Both the position numbers and the translations under genes were made by a program. DNA of 64,000 nt, from NCBI RefSeq assembly GCF_004210375.1, contig NC_134825.1, positions 620,001 to 684,000 of the forward strand. The letters are read 5' to 3'. The notes below the pieces were generated by a model. That model did not search any database and had not been told where the DNA came from. It saw only the letters and a list, made by a program, of their open reading frames with translations. Below are positions 23,501 through 38,500 of this stretch, in pieces (the stretch's first letter is position 1; every line of letters starts with the position of its first letter). Source of the DNA: Tachypleus tridentatus. Lineage: Eukaryota > Arthropoda > Merostomata > Xiphosura > Limulidae.

Positions 23501-26500
23501 TATGTCTTTAACAGGAGTAACAGTAGTACACATTAGTTGTGCTGTGTTCCTATGTCTTTAACAGGAGTAACAGTAGTACACATTAGTTGTGCTGTGTTCC
23601 TATGTCTTTAACAGGAGTAACAGTAGTACACATTAGTTGTGCTGTGTTCCTGTCTTTAACAGGAGTAACAGTAGTACACATTAGTTGTGCTGTGTTCCTA
23701 TGTCTTTAACAGGAGTAACAGTAGTACACATTAGTTGTGCTGTGTTCCTATGTCTTTAACAGGAGTAACAGTAGTACACATTAGTTGTGCTGTGTTCCTG
23801 TCTTTAACAGGAGTAACAGTAGTACACATTAGTTGTGCTGTGTTCCTATGTCTTTAACAGGAGTAACAGTAGTACACATTAGTTGTGCTGTGTTCCTATG
23901 TCTTTAACAGGAGTAACAGTAGTACACATTAGTTGTGCTGTGTTCCTGTCTTTAACAGGAGTAACAGTAGTACACATTAGTTGTGCTGTGTTCCTATGTC
24001 TTTAACAGGAGTAACAGTAGTACACATTAGTTGTGCTGTGTTCCTGTCTTTAACAGGAGTAACAGTAGTACACATTAGTTGTGCTGTGTTCCTGTCTTTA
24101 ACAGGAGTAACAGTAGTACACATTAGTTGTGCTGTGTGTCTTTAACAGGAGTAACAGTAGTACACATTAGTTGTGCTGTGTTCCTATGTCTTTAACAGAG
24201 TAACAGTAGTACACATTAGTTGTGCTGTGTTCCTATGTCTTTAACAGGAGTAACAGTAGTACACATTAGTTGTGCTGTGTTCCTATGTCTTTAACAGGAG
24301 TAACAGTAGTACACATTAGTTGTGCTGTGTTCCTATGTCTTTAACAGAGTAACAGTAGTACACATTAGTTGTGCTGTGTTCCTATCTTTAACAGGAGTAA
24401 CAGTAGTACACATTAGTTGTGCTGTGTTCCTGTCTTTAACAGGAGTAACAGTAGTACACATTAGTTGTGCTGTGTTCCTATGTCTTTAACAGGAGTAACA
24501 GTAGTACACATTAGTTGTGCTGTGTTCCTATGTCTTTAACAGGAGTAACAGTAGTACACATTAGTTGTGCTGTGTTCCTATGTCTTTAACAGGAGTAACA
24601 GTAGTACACATTAGTTGTGCTGTGTTCCTATGTCTTTAACAGGAGTAACAGTAGTACACATTAGTTGTGCTGTGTTCCTATGTCTTTAACAGGAGTAACA
24701 GTAGTACACATTAGTTGTGCTGTGTTCCTATGTCTTTAACAGGAGTAACAGTAGTACACATTAGTTGTGCTGTGTACCTATCTTTAACAGGAGTAACAGT
24801 AGTACACATTAGTTGTGCTGTGTTCCTATGTCTTTAACAGGAGTAACAGTAGTACACATTAGTTGTGCTGTGTTCCTATGTCTTTAACAGGAGTAACAGT
24901 AGTACACATTAGTTGTGCTGTGTTCCTATGTCTTTAACAGGAGTAACAGTAGTACACATTAGTTGTGCTGTGTTCCTATGTCTTTAACAGGAGTAACAGT
25001 AGTACACATTAGTTGTGCTGTGTTCCTGTCTTTAACAGGAGTAACAGTAGTACACATTAGTTGTGCTGTGTTCCTATGTCTTTAACAGGAGTAACAGTAG
25101 TACACATTAGTTGTGCTGTGTTCCTATGTCTTTAACAGGAGTAACAGTAGTACACATTAGTTGTGCTGTGTTCCTGTCTTTAACAGGAGTAACAGTAGTA
25201 CACATTAGTTGTGCTGTGTTCCTGTCTTTAACAGGAGTAACAGTAGTACACATTAGTTGTGCTGTGTTCCTATGTCTTTAACAGGAGTAACAGTAGTACA
25301 CATTAGTTGTGCTGTGTTCCTATGTCTTTAACAGGAGTAACAGTAGTACACATTAGTTGTGCTGTGTTCCTATGTCTTTAACAGGAGTAACAGTAGTACA
25401 CATTAGTTGTGCTGTGTTCCTATGTCTTTAACAGGAGTAACAGTAGTACACATTAGTTGTGCTGTGTTCCTATGTCTTTAACAGGAGTAACAGTAGTACA
25501 CATTAGTTGTGCTGTGTTCCTATGTCTTTAACAGGAGTAACAGTAGTACACATTAGTTGTGCTGTGTTCCTATGTCTTTAACAGGAGTAACAGTAGTACA
25601 CATTAGTTGTGCTGTGTTCCTGTCTTTAACAGGAGTAACAGTAGTACACATTAGTTGTGCTGTGTTCCTATCTTTAACAGGAGTAACAGTAGTACACATT
25701 AGTTGTGCTGTGTTCCTATGTCTTTAACAGGAGTAACAGTAGTACACATTAGTTGTGCTGTGTTCCTATGTCTTTAACAGGAGTAACAGTAGTACACATT
25801 AGTTGTGCTGTGTTCCTATGTCTTTAACAGGAGTAACAGTAGTACACATTAGTTGTGCTGTGTTCCTATGTCTTTAACAGGAGTAACAGTAGTACACATT
25901 AGTTGTGCTGTGTTCCTATGTCTTTAACAGGAGTAACAGTAGTACACATTAGTTGTGCTGTGTTCCTATGTCTTTAACAGGAGTAACAGTAGTACACATT
26001 AGTTGTGCTGTGTTCCTATGTCTTTAACAGGAGTAACAGTAGTACACATTAGTTGTGCTGTGTTCCTGTCTTTAACAGGAGTAACAGTAGTACACATTAG
26101 TTGTGCTGTGTTCCTATGTCTTTAACAGGAGTAACAGTAACATTAGTAGTACACATTAGTTGTGCTGTGTTCCTATGTCTTTAACAGGAGTAACAGTAGT
26201 ACACATTAGTTGTGCTGTGTTCCTATGTCTTTAACAGGAGTAACAGTAGTACACATTAGTTGTGCTGTGTTCCTATGTCTTTAACAGGAGTAACAGTAGT
26301 ACACATTAGTTGTGCTGTGTTCCTATGTCTTTAACAGGAGTAACAGTAGTACACATTAGTTGTGCTGTGTTCCTATGTCTTTAACAGGAGTAACAGTAGT
26401 ACACATTAGTTGTGCTGTGTTCCTATGTCTTTAACAGTAACAGTAGTAACATTAGTTGTGCTGTGTAGTACACATTACACAGTTGTGCTGTGTTCCTATG

Positions 26501-29500
26501 TCTTTAACAGGAGTAACAGTAGTACACATTAGTTGTGCTGTGTTCCTGTCTTTAACAGGAGTAACAGTAGTACACATTAGTTGTGCTGTGTTCCTATGTC
26601 TTTAACAGGAGTAACAGTAGTACACATTAGTTGTGCTGTGTTCCTGTCTTTAACAGGAGTAACAGTAGTACACATTAGTTGTGCTGTGTTCCTGTCTTTA
26701 ACAGGAGTAACAGTAGTACACATTAGTTGTGCTGTGTTCCTGTCTTTAACAGGAGTAACAGTAGTACACATTAGTTGTGCTGTGTTCCTATGTCTTTAAC
26801 AGGAGTAACAGTAGTACACATTAGTTGTGCTGTGTTCCTATGTCTTTAACAGGAGTAACAGTAGTACACATTAGTTGTGCTGTGTTCCTATGTCTTTAAC
26901 AGGAGTAACAGTAGTACACATTAGTTGTGCTGTGTTCCTGTCTTTAACAGGAGTAACAGTAGTACACATTAGTTGTGCTGTGTTCCTATGTCTTTAACAG
27001 GAGTAACAGTAGTACACATTAGTTGTGCTGTGTTCCTATGTCTTTAACAGGAGTAACAGTAGTACACATTAGTTGTGCTGTGTTCCTATGTCTTTAACAG
27101 GAGTAACAGTAGTACACATTAGTTGTGCTGTGTTCCTATGTCTTTAACAGGAGTAACAGTAGTACACATTAGTTGTGCTGTGTTCCTGTCTTTAACAGGA
27201 GTAACAGTAGTACACATTAGTTGTGCTGTGTTCCTATGTCTTTAACAGGAGTAACAGTAGTACACATTAGTTGTGCTGTGTTCCTGTCTTTAACAGGAGT
27301 AACAGTAGTACACATTAGTTGTGCTGTGTTCCTATGTCTTTAACAGGAGTAACAGTAGTACACATTAGTTGTGCTGTGTTCCTATGTCTTTAACAGGAGT
27401 AACAGTAGTACACATTAGTTGTGCTGTGTTCCTATGTCTTTAACAGGAGTAACAGTAGTACACATTAGTTGTGCTGTGTTCCTATGTCTTTAACAGGAGT
27501 AACAGTAGTACACATTAGTTGTGCTGTGTTTAATGTCTTTAGCAGGAGTAACAGTAGTACACATTAGTTGTGCTGTGTTCCTATGTCTTTAACAGGAGTA
27601 ACAGTAGTACACATTAGTTGTGCTGTGTTCCTGTCTTTAACAGGAGTAACAGTAGTACACATTAGTTGTGCTGTGTTCCTATGTCTTTAACAGGAGTAAC
27701 AGTAGTACACATTAGTTGTGCTGTGTTCCTGTCTTTAACAGGAGTAACAGTAGTACACATTAGTTGTGCTGTGTTCCTGTCTTTAACAGGAGTAACAGTA
27801 GTACACATTAGTTGTGCTGTGTTCCTATGTCTTTAACAGGAGTAACAGTAGTACACATTAGTTGTGCTGTGTTCCTATGTCTTTAACAGGAGTAACAGTA
27901 GTACACATTAGTTGTGCTGTGTTCCTGTCTTTAACAGGAGTAACAGTAGTACACATTAGTTGTGCTGTGTTCCTATGTCTTTAACAGGAGTAACAGTAGT
28001 ACACATTAGTTGTGCTGTGTTCCTATGTCTTTAACAGGAGTAACAGTAGTACACATTAGTTGTGCTGTGTTCCTATGTCTTTAACAGGAGTAACAGTAGT
28101 ACACATTAGTTGTGCTGTGTTCCTATGTCTTTAACAGGAGTAACAGTAGTACACATTAGTTGTGCTGTGTTCCTGTCTTTAACAGGAGTAACAGTAGTAC
28201 ACATTAGTTGTGCTGTGTTCCTATGTCTTTAACAGGAGTAACAGTAGTACACATTAGTTGTGCTGTGTTCCTATGTCTTTAACAGGAGTAACAGTAGTAC
28301 ACATTAGTTGTGCTGTGTTCCTATGTCTTTAACAGGAGTAACAGTAGTACACATTAGTTGTGCTGTGTTCCTATGTCTTTAACAGGAGTAACAGTAGTAC
28401 ACATTAGTTGTGCTGTGTTCCTATGTCTTTAACAGGAGTAACAGTAGTACACATTAGTTGTGCTGTGTTCCTATGTCTTTAACAGGAGTAACAGTAGTAC
28501 ACATTAGTTGTGCTGTGTTCCTATGTCTTTAACAGGAGTAACAGTAGTACACATTAGTTGTGCTGTGTTCCTATGTCTTTAACAGGAGTAACAGTAGTAC
28601 ACATTAGTTGTGCTGTGTTCCTGTCTTTAACAGGAGTAACAGTAGTACACATTAGTTGTGCTGTGTTCCTGTCTTTAACAGGAGTAACAGTAGTACACAT
28701 TAGTTGTGCTGTGTTCCTGTCTTTAACAGGAGTAACAGTAGTACACATTAGTTGTGCTGTGTTCCTGTCTTTAACAGGAGTAACAGTAGTACACATTAGT
28801 TGTGCTGTGTTCCTATGTCTTTAACAGGAGTAACAGTAGTACACATTAGTTGTGCTGTGTTCCTATGTCTTTAACAGGAGTAACAGTAGTACACATTAGT
28901 TGTGCTGTGTTCCTATGTCTTTAACAGGAGTAACAGTAGTACACATTAGTTGTGCTGTGTTCCTATGTCTTTAACAGGAGTAACAGTAGTACACATTAGT
29001 TGTGCTGTGTTCCTATGTCTTTAACAGGAGTAACAGTAGTACACATTAGTTGTGCTGTGTTCCTATGTCTTTAACAGGAGTAACAGTAGTACACATTAGT
29101 TCTGCTGTGTTCCATTAGTTGTGTCTTTAACAGGAGTAACAGTAGTACACATTAGTTGTGCTGTGTTCCTATGTCTTTAACAGGAGTAACAGTAGTACAC
29201 ATTAGTTGTGCTGTGTTCCTATGTCTTTAACAGGAGTAACAGTAGTACACATTAGTTGTGCTGTGTTCCTATGTCTTTAACAGGAGTAACAGTAGTACAC
29301 ATTAGTTGTGCTGTGTTCCTATGTCTTTAACAGGAGTAACAGTAGTACACATTAGTTGTGCTGTGTTCCTATGTCTTTAACAGGAGTAACAGTAGTACAC
29401 ATTAGTTGTGCTGTGTTCCTATGTCTTTAACAGGAGTAACAGTAGTACACATTAGTTGTGCTGTGTTCCTATGTCTTTAACAGGAGTAACAGTAGTACAC

Positions 29501-32500
29501 ATTAGTTGTGCTGTGTTCCTATGTCTTTAACAGGAGTAACAGTAGTACACATTAGTTGTGCTGTGTTCCTATGTCTTTAACAGGAGTAACAGTAGTACAC
29601 ATTAGTTGTGCTGTGTTCCTGTCTTTAACAGGAGTAACAGTAGTACACATTAGTTGTGCTGTGTTCCTCTTTTGAACAGGAGTAACAGTAGTACACATTA
29701 GTTGTGCTGTGTTCCTGTCTTTAACAGGAGTAACAGTAGTACACATTAGTTGTGCTGTGTTCCTGTCTTTAACAGGAGTAACAGTAGTACACATTAGTTG
29801 TGCTGTGTTCCTGTCTTTAACAGGAGTAACAGTAGTACACATTAGTTGTGCTGTGTTCCTATGTCTTTAACAGGAGTAACAGTAGTACACATTAGTTGTG
29901 CTGTGTTCCTGTCTTTAACAGGAGTAACAGTAGTACACATTAGTTGTGCTGTGTTCCTGTCTTTAACAGGAGTAACAGTAGTACACATTAGTTGTGCTGT
30001 GTTCCTATGTCTTTAACAGGAGTAACAGTAGTACACATTAGTTGTGCTGTGTTCCTATGTCTTTAACAGGAGTAACAGTAGTACACATTAGTTGTGCTGT
30101 GTTCCTATGTCTTTAACAGGAGTAACAGTAGTACACATTAGTTGTGCTGTGTTACTATGTCTTTAACTGTTCCTGTCTTTAAGAAGAGTACAGTAGTACA
30201 CATTAGTTGTGCTGTGTTCCTATGTCTTTAACAGGAGTAACAGTAGTACACATTAGTTGTGCTGTGTTCCTATGTCTTTAACAGGAGTAACAGTAGTACA
30301 CATTAGTTGTGCTGTGTTTTATGTCTTTAACAGGAGTAACAGTAGTACACATTAGTTGTGCTGTGTTCCTATGTCTTTAACAGGAGTAACAGTAGTACAC
30401 ATTAGTTGTGCTGTGTTCCTGTCTTTAACAGGAGTAACAGTAGTACACATTAGTTGTGCTGTGTTCCTGTCTTTAACAGGAGTAACAGTAGTACACATTA
30501 GTTGTGCTGTGTTCCTATGTCTTTAACAGGAGTAACAGTAGTACACATTAGTTGTGCTGTGTTCCTATGTCTTTAACAGGAGTAACAGTAGTACACATTA
30601 GTTGTGCTGTGTTCCTATGTCTTTAACAGGAGTAACAGTAGTACACATTAGTTGTGCTGTGTTCCTATGTCTTTAACAGGAGTAACAGTAGTACACATTA
30701 GTTGTGCTGTGTTCCTGTCTTTAACAGGAGTAACAGTAGTACACATTAGTTGTGCTGTGTTCCTATGTCTTTAACAGGAGTAACAGTAGTACACATTAGT
30801 TGTGCTGTGTTCCTATGTCTTTAACAGGAGTAACAGTAGTACACATTAGTTGTGCTGTGTTCCTATGTCTTTAACAGGAGTAACAGTAGTACACATTAGT
30901 TGTGCTGTGTTCCTGTCTTTAACAGGAGTAACAGTAGTACACATTAGTTGTGCTGTGTTCCTATGTCTTTAACAGGAGTAACAGTAGTACACATTAGTTG
31001 TGCTGTGTTCCTATGTCTTTAACAGGAGTAACAGTAGTACACATTAGTTGTGCTGTGTTCCTATGTCTTTAACAGGAGTAACAGTAGTACACATTAGTTG
31101 TGCTGTGTTCCTATGTCTTTAACAGGAGTAACAGTAGTACACATTAGTTGTGCTGTGTTCCTATGTCTTTAACAGGAGTAACAGTAGTACACATTAGTTG
31201 TGCTGTGTTCCTATGTCTTTAACAGGAGTAACAGTAGTACACATTAGTTGTGCTGTGTTCCTGTCTTTAACAGGAGTAACAGTAGTACACATTAGTTGTG
31301 CTGTGTTCCTATGTCTTTAACAGGAGTAACAGTAGTACACATTAGTTGTGCTGTGTTCCTATGTCTTTAACAGGAGTAACAGTAGTACACATTAGTTGTG
31401 CTGTGTTCCTATGTCTTTAACAGGAGTAACAGTAGTACACATTAGTTGTGCTGTGTTCTATGTCTTTAACAGGAGTAACAGTAGTACACATTAGTTGTGC
31501 TGTGTTCCTGTCTTTAACAGGAGTAACAGTAGTACACATTAGTTGTGCTGTGTTCCTATGTCTTTAACAGGAGTAACAGTAGTACACATTAGTTGTGCTG
31601 TGTTCCTGTCTTTAACAGGAGTAACAGTAGTACACATTAGTTGTGCTGTGTTCCTATGTCTTTAACAGGAGTAACAGTAGTACACATTAGTTGTGCTGTG
31701 TTCCTATGTCTTTAACAGGAGTAACAGTAGTACACATTAGTTGTGCTGTGTTCCTATGTCTTTAACAGGAGTAACAGTAGTACACATTAGTTGTGCTGTG
31801 TTCCTATGTCTTTAACAGGAGTAACAGTAGTACACATTAGTTGTGCTGTGTTCCTGTCTTTAACAGGAGTAACAGTAGTACACATTAGTTGTGCTGTGTT
31901 CCTATGTCTTTAACAGGAGTAACAGTAGTACACATTAGTTGTGCTGTGTTCCTGTCTTTAACAGGAGTAACAGTAGTACACATTAGTTGTGCTGTGTTCC
32001 TATGTCTTTAACAGGAGTAACAGTAGTACACATTAGTTGTGCTGTGAGTAACAGTAGTACACATTAGTTGTGCTGTGTTCCTATGTCTTTAACAGGAGTA
32101 ACAGTAGTACACATTAGTTGTGCTGTGTTCCTATGTCTTTAACAGGAGTAACAGTAGTACACATTAGTTGTGCTGTGTTCCTATGTCTTTAACAGGAGTA
32201 ACAGTAGTACACATTAGTTGTGCTGTGTTCCTGTCTTTAACAGGAGTAACAGTAGTACACATTAGTTGTGCTGTGTTCCTGTCTTTAACAGGAGTAACAG
32301 TAGTACACATTAGTTGTGCTGTGTTCCTGTCTTTAACAGGAGTAACAGTAGTACACATTAGTTGTGCTGTGTTCCTGTCTTTAACAGGAGTAACAGTAGT
32401 ACACATTAGTTGTGCTGTGTTCCTGTCTTTAACAGGAGTAACAGTAGTACACATTAGTTGTGCTGTGTTCCTGTCTTTAACAGGAGTAACAGTAGTACAC

Positions 32501-35500
32501 ATTAGTTGTGCTGTGTTCCTATGTCTTTAACAGGAGTAACAGTAGTACACATTAGTTGTGCTGTGTTCCTATGTCTTTAACAGGAGTAACAGTAGTACAC
32601 ATTAGTTGTGCTGTGTTCCTGTCTTTAACAGGAGTAACAGTAGTACACATTAGTTGTGCTGTGTTCCTATGTCTTTAACAGGAGTAACAGTAGTACACAT
32701 TAGTTGTGCTGTGTTCCTATGTCTTTAACAGGAGTAACAGTAGTACACATTAGTTGTGCTGTGTTCCTATGTCTTTAACAGGAGTAACAGTAGTACACAT
32801 TAGTTGTGCTGTGTCCTCCTGTCTTTAACAGTACACATTAGTTGTAGTACACATTAGTTGTGCTGTGTTCCTGTCTTTAACAGTAACAGTAGTACACAGT
32901 TGTGCTGTGTTTTTATGTCTTTAGCAGGTATGACAGTAGTACACATAGGTTGTGTTGTGTTACTATGTCTTTAACAGGAGTAACAGTTGTACACATTAGT
33001 TGTGCTGTGTTCCTGTGTCTTTAACAGGAGTAACAGTAGTACACATTAGTTGTGCTGTGTTCCTATGTCTTTAACAGGAGTAACAGTAGTACACATTAGT
33101 TGTGCTGTGTTCCTGTCTTTAACAGGAGTAACAGTAGTACACATTAGTTGTGCTGTGTTCCTATGTCTTTAACAGGAGTAACAGTAGTACACATTAGTTG
33201 TGCTGTGTTCCTATGTCTTTAACAGGAGTAACAGTAGTACACATTAGTTGTGCTGTGTTCCTATGTCTTTAACAGTAGTACACATTAGTTGTGCTGTGTT
33301 CCTATGTCTTTAACAGGAGTAACAGTAGTACACATTAGTTGTGCTGTGTTCCTATGTCTTTAACAGGAGTAACAGTAGTACACATTAGTTGTGCTGTGTT
33401 CCTATGTCTTTAACAGAGTAACAGTAGTACACATTAGTTGTGCTGTGTTCCTATGTCTTTAACAGGAGTAACAGTAGTACACATTAGTTGTGCTGTGTTC
33501 CTGTCTTTAACAGGAGTAACAGTAGTACACATTAGTTGTGCTGTGTTCCTGTCTTTAACAGGAGTAACAGTAGTACACATTAGTTGTGCTGTGTTCCTAT
33601 CTTTAACAGGAGTAACAGTAGTACACATTAGTTGTGCTGTGTTCCTATCTTTAACAGGAGTAACAGTAGTACACATTAGTTGTGCTGTGTTCCTATGTCT
33701 TTAACAGGAGTAACAGTAGTACACATTAGTTGTGCTGTGTTCCTATGTCTTTAACAGGAGTAACAGTAGTACACATTAGTTGTGCTGTGTTCCTATGTCT
33801 TTAACAGGAGTAACAGTAGTACACATTAGTTGTGCTGTGTTCCTATGTCTTTAACAGGAGTAACAGTAGTACACATTAGTTGTGCTGTGTTCCTATGTCT
33901 TTAACAGGAGTAACAGTAGTACACATTAGTTGTGCTGTGTTCCTATGTCTTTAACAGGAGTAACAGTAGTACACATTAGTTGTGCTGTGTTCCTGTCTTT
34001 AACAGGAGTAACAGTAGTACACATTAGTTGTGCTGTGTTCCTATGTCTTTAACAGGAGTAACAGTAGTACACATTAGTTGTGCTGTGTTCCTATGTCTTT
34101 AACAGGAGTAACAGTAGTACACATTAGTTGTGCTGTGTTCCTATGTCTTTAACAGGAGTAACAGTAGTACACATTAGTTGTGCTGTGTTCCTGTCTTTAA
34201 CAGGGGTAACAGTAGTAAGAGTAACAGTAGTACACATTAGTTGTGCTGTGTTCCTATGTCTTTAACAGGAGTAACAGTAGTACACATTAGTTGTGCTGTG
34301 TTCCTATGTCTTTAACAGGAGTAACAGTAGTACACATTAGTTGTGCTGTGTTCCTATGTCTTTAACAGGAGTAACAGTAGTACACATTAGTTGTGCTGTG
34401 TTCCTATGTCTTTAACAGGAGTAACAGTAGTACACATTAGTTGTGCTGTGTTCCTATGTCTTTAACAGGAGTAACAGTAGTACACATTAGTTGTGCTGTG
34501 TTCCTATGTCTTTAACAGGAGTAACAGTAGTACACATTAGTTGTGCTGTGTTCCTATGTCTTTAACAGGAGTAACAGTAGTACACATTAGTTGTGCTGTG
34601 TTCCTATGTCTTTAACAGGAGTAACAGTAGTACACATTAGTTGTGCTGTGTTCCTGTCTTTAACAGGAGTAACAGTAGTACACATTAGTTGTGCTGTGTT
34701 CCTGTCTTTAACAGGAGTAACAGTAGTACACATTAGTTGTGCTGTGTTCCTGTCTTTAACAGGAGTAACAGTAGTACACATTAGTTGTGCTGTGTTCCTA
34801 TGTCTTTAACAGGAGTAACAGTAGTACACATTAGTTGTGCTGTGTTCCTGTCTTTAACAGGAGTAACAGTAGTACACATTAGTTGTGCTGTGTTCCTATG
34901 TCTTTAACAGGAGTAACAGTAGTACACATTAGTTGTGCTGTGTTTTATGTCTTTAACAGGAGTAACAGTAGTACACATTAGTTGTGCTGTGTTCCTATGT
35001 CTTTAACAGGAGTAACAGTAGTACACATTAGTTGTGCTGTGTTCCTATGTCTTTAACAGGAGTAACAGTAACAGTAGTACACATTAGTTGTGCTGTGTTC
35101 CTATGTCTTTAACAGGAGTAACAGTAGTACACATTAGTTGTGCTGTGTTCCTATGTCTTTAACAGGAGTAACAGTAGTACACATTAGTTGTGCTGTGTTC
35201 CTGTCTTTAACAGGAGTAACAGTAGTACACATTAGTTGTGCTGTGTTCCTATGTCTTTAACAGGAGTAACAGTAGTACACATTAGTTGTGCTGTGTTCCT
35301 ATGTCTTTAACAGGAGTAACAGTAGTACACATTAGTTGTGCTGTGTTCCTATGTCTTTAACAGGAGTAACAGTAGTACACATTAGTTGTGCTGTGTTCCT
35401 ATGTCTTTAACAGGAGTAACAGTAGTACACATTAGTTGTGCTGTGTTCCTATGTCTTTAACAGGAGTAACAGTAGTACACATTAGTTGTGCTGTGTTCCT

Positions 35501-38500
35501 GTCTTTAACAGGAGTAACAGTAGTACACATTAGTTGTGCTGTGTTCCTGTCTTTAACAGGAGTAACAGTAGTACACATTAGTTGTGCTGTGTTCCTATGT
35601 CTTTAACAGGGTAACAGTAGTACACATTAGTTGTGCTGTGTTCCTATGTCTTTAACAGGAGTAACAGTAGTACACATTAGTTGTGCTGTGTTCCTATGTC
35701 TTTAACAGGAGTAACAGTAGTACACATTAGTTGTGCTGTGTTCCTGTCTTTTAACAGTTGTGCTGTGTTCCTATGTCTTTAACAGGAGTAACAGTAGTAC
35801 ACATTAGTTGTGCTGTGTTCCTGTCTTTAACAGGAGTAACAGTAGTACACATTAGTTGTGCTGTGTTCCTATGTCTTTAACAGGAGTAACAGTAGTACAC
35901 ATTAGTTGTGCTGTGTTCCTATGTCTTTAACAGGAGTAACAGTAGTACACATTAGTTGTGCTGTGTTCCTATGTCTTTAACAGGAGTAACAGTAGTACAC
36001 ATTAGTTGTGCTGTGTTCCTATGTCTTTAACAGGAGTAACAGTAGTACACATTAGTTGTGCTGTGTTCTATGTCTTTAACAGGAGTAACAGTAGTACACA
36101 TTAGTTGTGCTGTGTTCCTATGTCTTTAACAGGAGTAACAGTAGTACACATTAGTTGTGCTGTGTTCCTCTCTTTAACAGGAGTAACAGTAGTACACATT
36201 AGTTGTGCTGTGTTCCTATGTCTTTAACAGGAGTAACAGTAGTACACATTAGTTGTGCTGTGTTCCTGTCTTTAACAGGAGTAACAGTAGTACACATTAG
36301 TTGTGCTGTGTTCCTGTCTTTAACAGGAGTAACAGTAGTACACATTAGTTGTGCTGTGTTCCTGTCTTTAACAGGAGTAACAGTAGTACACATTAGTTGT
36401 GCTGTGTTCCTGTCTTTAACAGGAGTAACAGTAGTACACATTAGTTGTGCTGTGTTCCTATGTCTTTAACAGGAGTAACAGTAGTACACATTAGTTGTGC
36501 TGTGTTCCTGTCTTTAACAGGAGTAACAGTAGTACACATTAGTTGTGCTGTGTTTCTGTCTTTAACAGGAGTAACAGTAGTACACATTAGTTGTGCTGTG
36601 TTCCTGTCTTTAACAGGAGTAACAGTAGTACACATTAGTTGTGCTGTGTTCCTGTCTTTAACAGGAGTAACAGTAGTACACATTAGTTGTGCTGTGTTCC
36701 TATGTCTTTAACAGGAGTAACAGTAGTACACATTAGTTGTGCTGTGTTCCTATGTCTTTAACAGGAGTAACAGTAGTACACATTAGTTGTGCTGTGTTCC
36801 TATGTCTTTAACAGGAGTAACAGTAGTACACATTAGTTGTGCTGTGTTCCTATGTCTTTAACAGGAGTAACAGTAGTACACATTAGTTGTGCTGTGTTCC
36901 TATGTCTTTAACAGGAGTAACAGTAGTACACATTAGTTGTGCTGTGTTCCTATGTCTTTAACAGGAGTAACAGTAGTACACATTAGTTGTGCTGTGTTCC
37001 TATGTCTTTAACAGGAGTAACAGTAGTACACATTAGTTGTGCTGTGTTCCTATGTCTTTAACAGGAGTAACAGTAGTACACATTAGTTGTGCTGTGTTCC
37101 TATGTCTTTAACAGGAGTAACAGTAGTACACATTAGTTGTGCTGTGTTCCTATGTCTTTAACAGGAGTAACAGTAGTACACATTAGTTGTGCTGTGTTCC
37201 TATGTCTTTAACAGGAGTAACAGTAGTACACATTAGTTGTGCTGTGTTCCTATGTCTTTAACAGGAGTAACAGTAGTACACATTAGTTGTGCTGTGTTCC
37301 TATGTCTTTAACAGGAGTAACAGTAGTACACATTAGTTGTGCTGTGTTCCTATGTCTTTAACAGGAGTAACAGTAGTACACATTAGTTGTGCTGTGTTCC
37401 TATGTCTTTAACAGGAGTAACAGTAGTACACATTAGTTGTGCTGTGTTCCTGTCTTTAACAGGAGTAACAGTAGTACACATTAGTTGTGCTGTGTTCCTC
37501 TGTCTTTAACAGGAGTAACAGTAGTACACATTAGTTGTGCTGTGTTCCTGTCTTTAACAGGAGTAACAGTAGTACACATTAGTTGTGCTGTGTTCCTATG
37601 TCTTTAACAGGAGTAACAGTAGTACACATTAGTTGTGCTGTGTTCCTATGTCTTTAACAGGAGTAACAGTAGTACACATTAGTTGTGCTGTGTTCCTATG
37701 TCTTTAACAGGAGTAACAGTAGTACACATTAGTTGTGCTGTGTTCCTATGTCTTTAACAGGAGTAACAGTAGTACACATTAGTTGTGCTGTGTTCCTATG
37801 TCTTTAACAAGAGTAACAGTAGTACACATTAGTTGTGCTGTGTTCCTATGTCTTTAACAGGAGTAACAGTAGTACACATTAGTTGTGCTGTGTTCCTATG
37901 TCTTTAACAGGAGTAACAGTAGTACACATTAGTTGTGCTGTGTTCCTATGTCTTTAACAGGAGTAACAGTAGTACACATTAGTTGTGCTGTGTTCCTATG
38001 TCTTTAACAGGAGTAACAGTAGTACACATTAGTTGTGCTGTGTTCCTATGTCTTTAACAGGAGTAACAGTAGTACACATTAGTTGTGCTGTGTTCCTATG
38101 TCTTTAACAGGAGTAACAGTAGTACACATTAGTTGTGCTGTGTTCCTGTCTTTAACAGGAGTAACAGTAGTACACATTAGTTGTGCTGTGTTCCTGTGTT
38201 TAACAGGAGTAACAGTAGTACACATTAGTTGTGCTGTGTTCCTCTCTTTAACAGGAGTAACAGTAGTACACATTAGTTGTGCTGTGTTCCTGTCTTTAAC
38301 AGGAGTAACAGTAGTACACATTAGTTGTGCTGTGTTCCTATGTCTTTAACAGGAGTAACAGTAGTACACATTAGTTGTGCTGTGTTCCTATGTCTTTAAC
38401 AGGAGTAACAGTAGTACACATTAGTTGTGCTGTGTTCCTATGTCTTTAACAGGAGTAACAGTAGTACACATTAGTTGTGCTGTGTTCCTCTCTTTAACAG

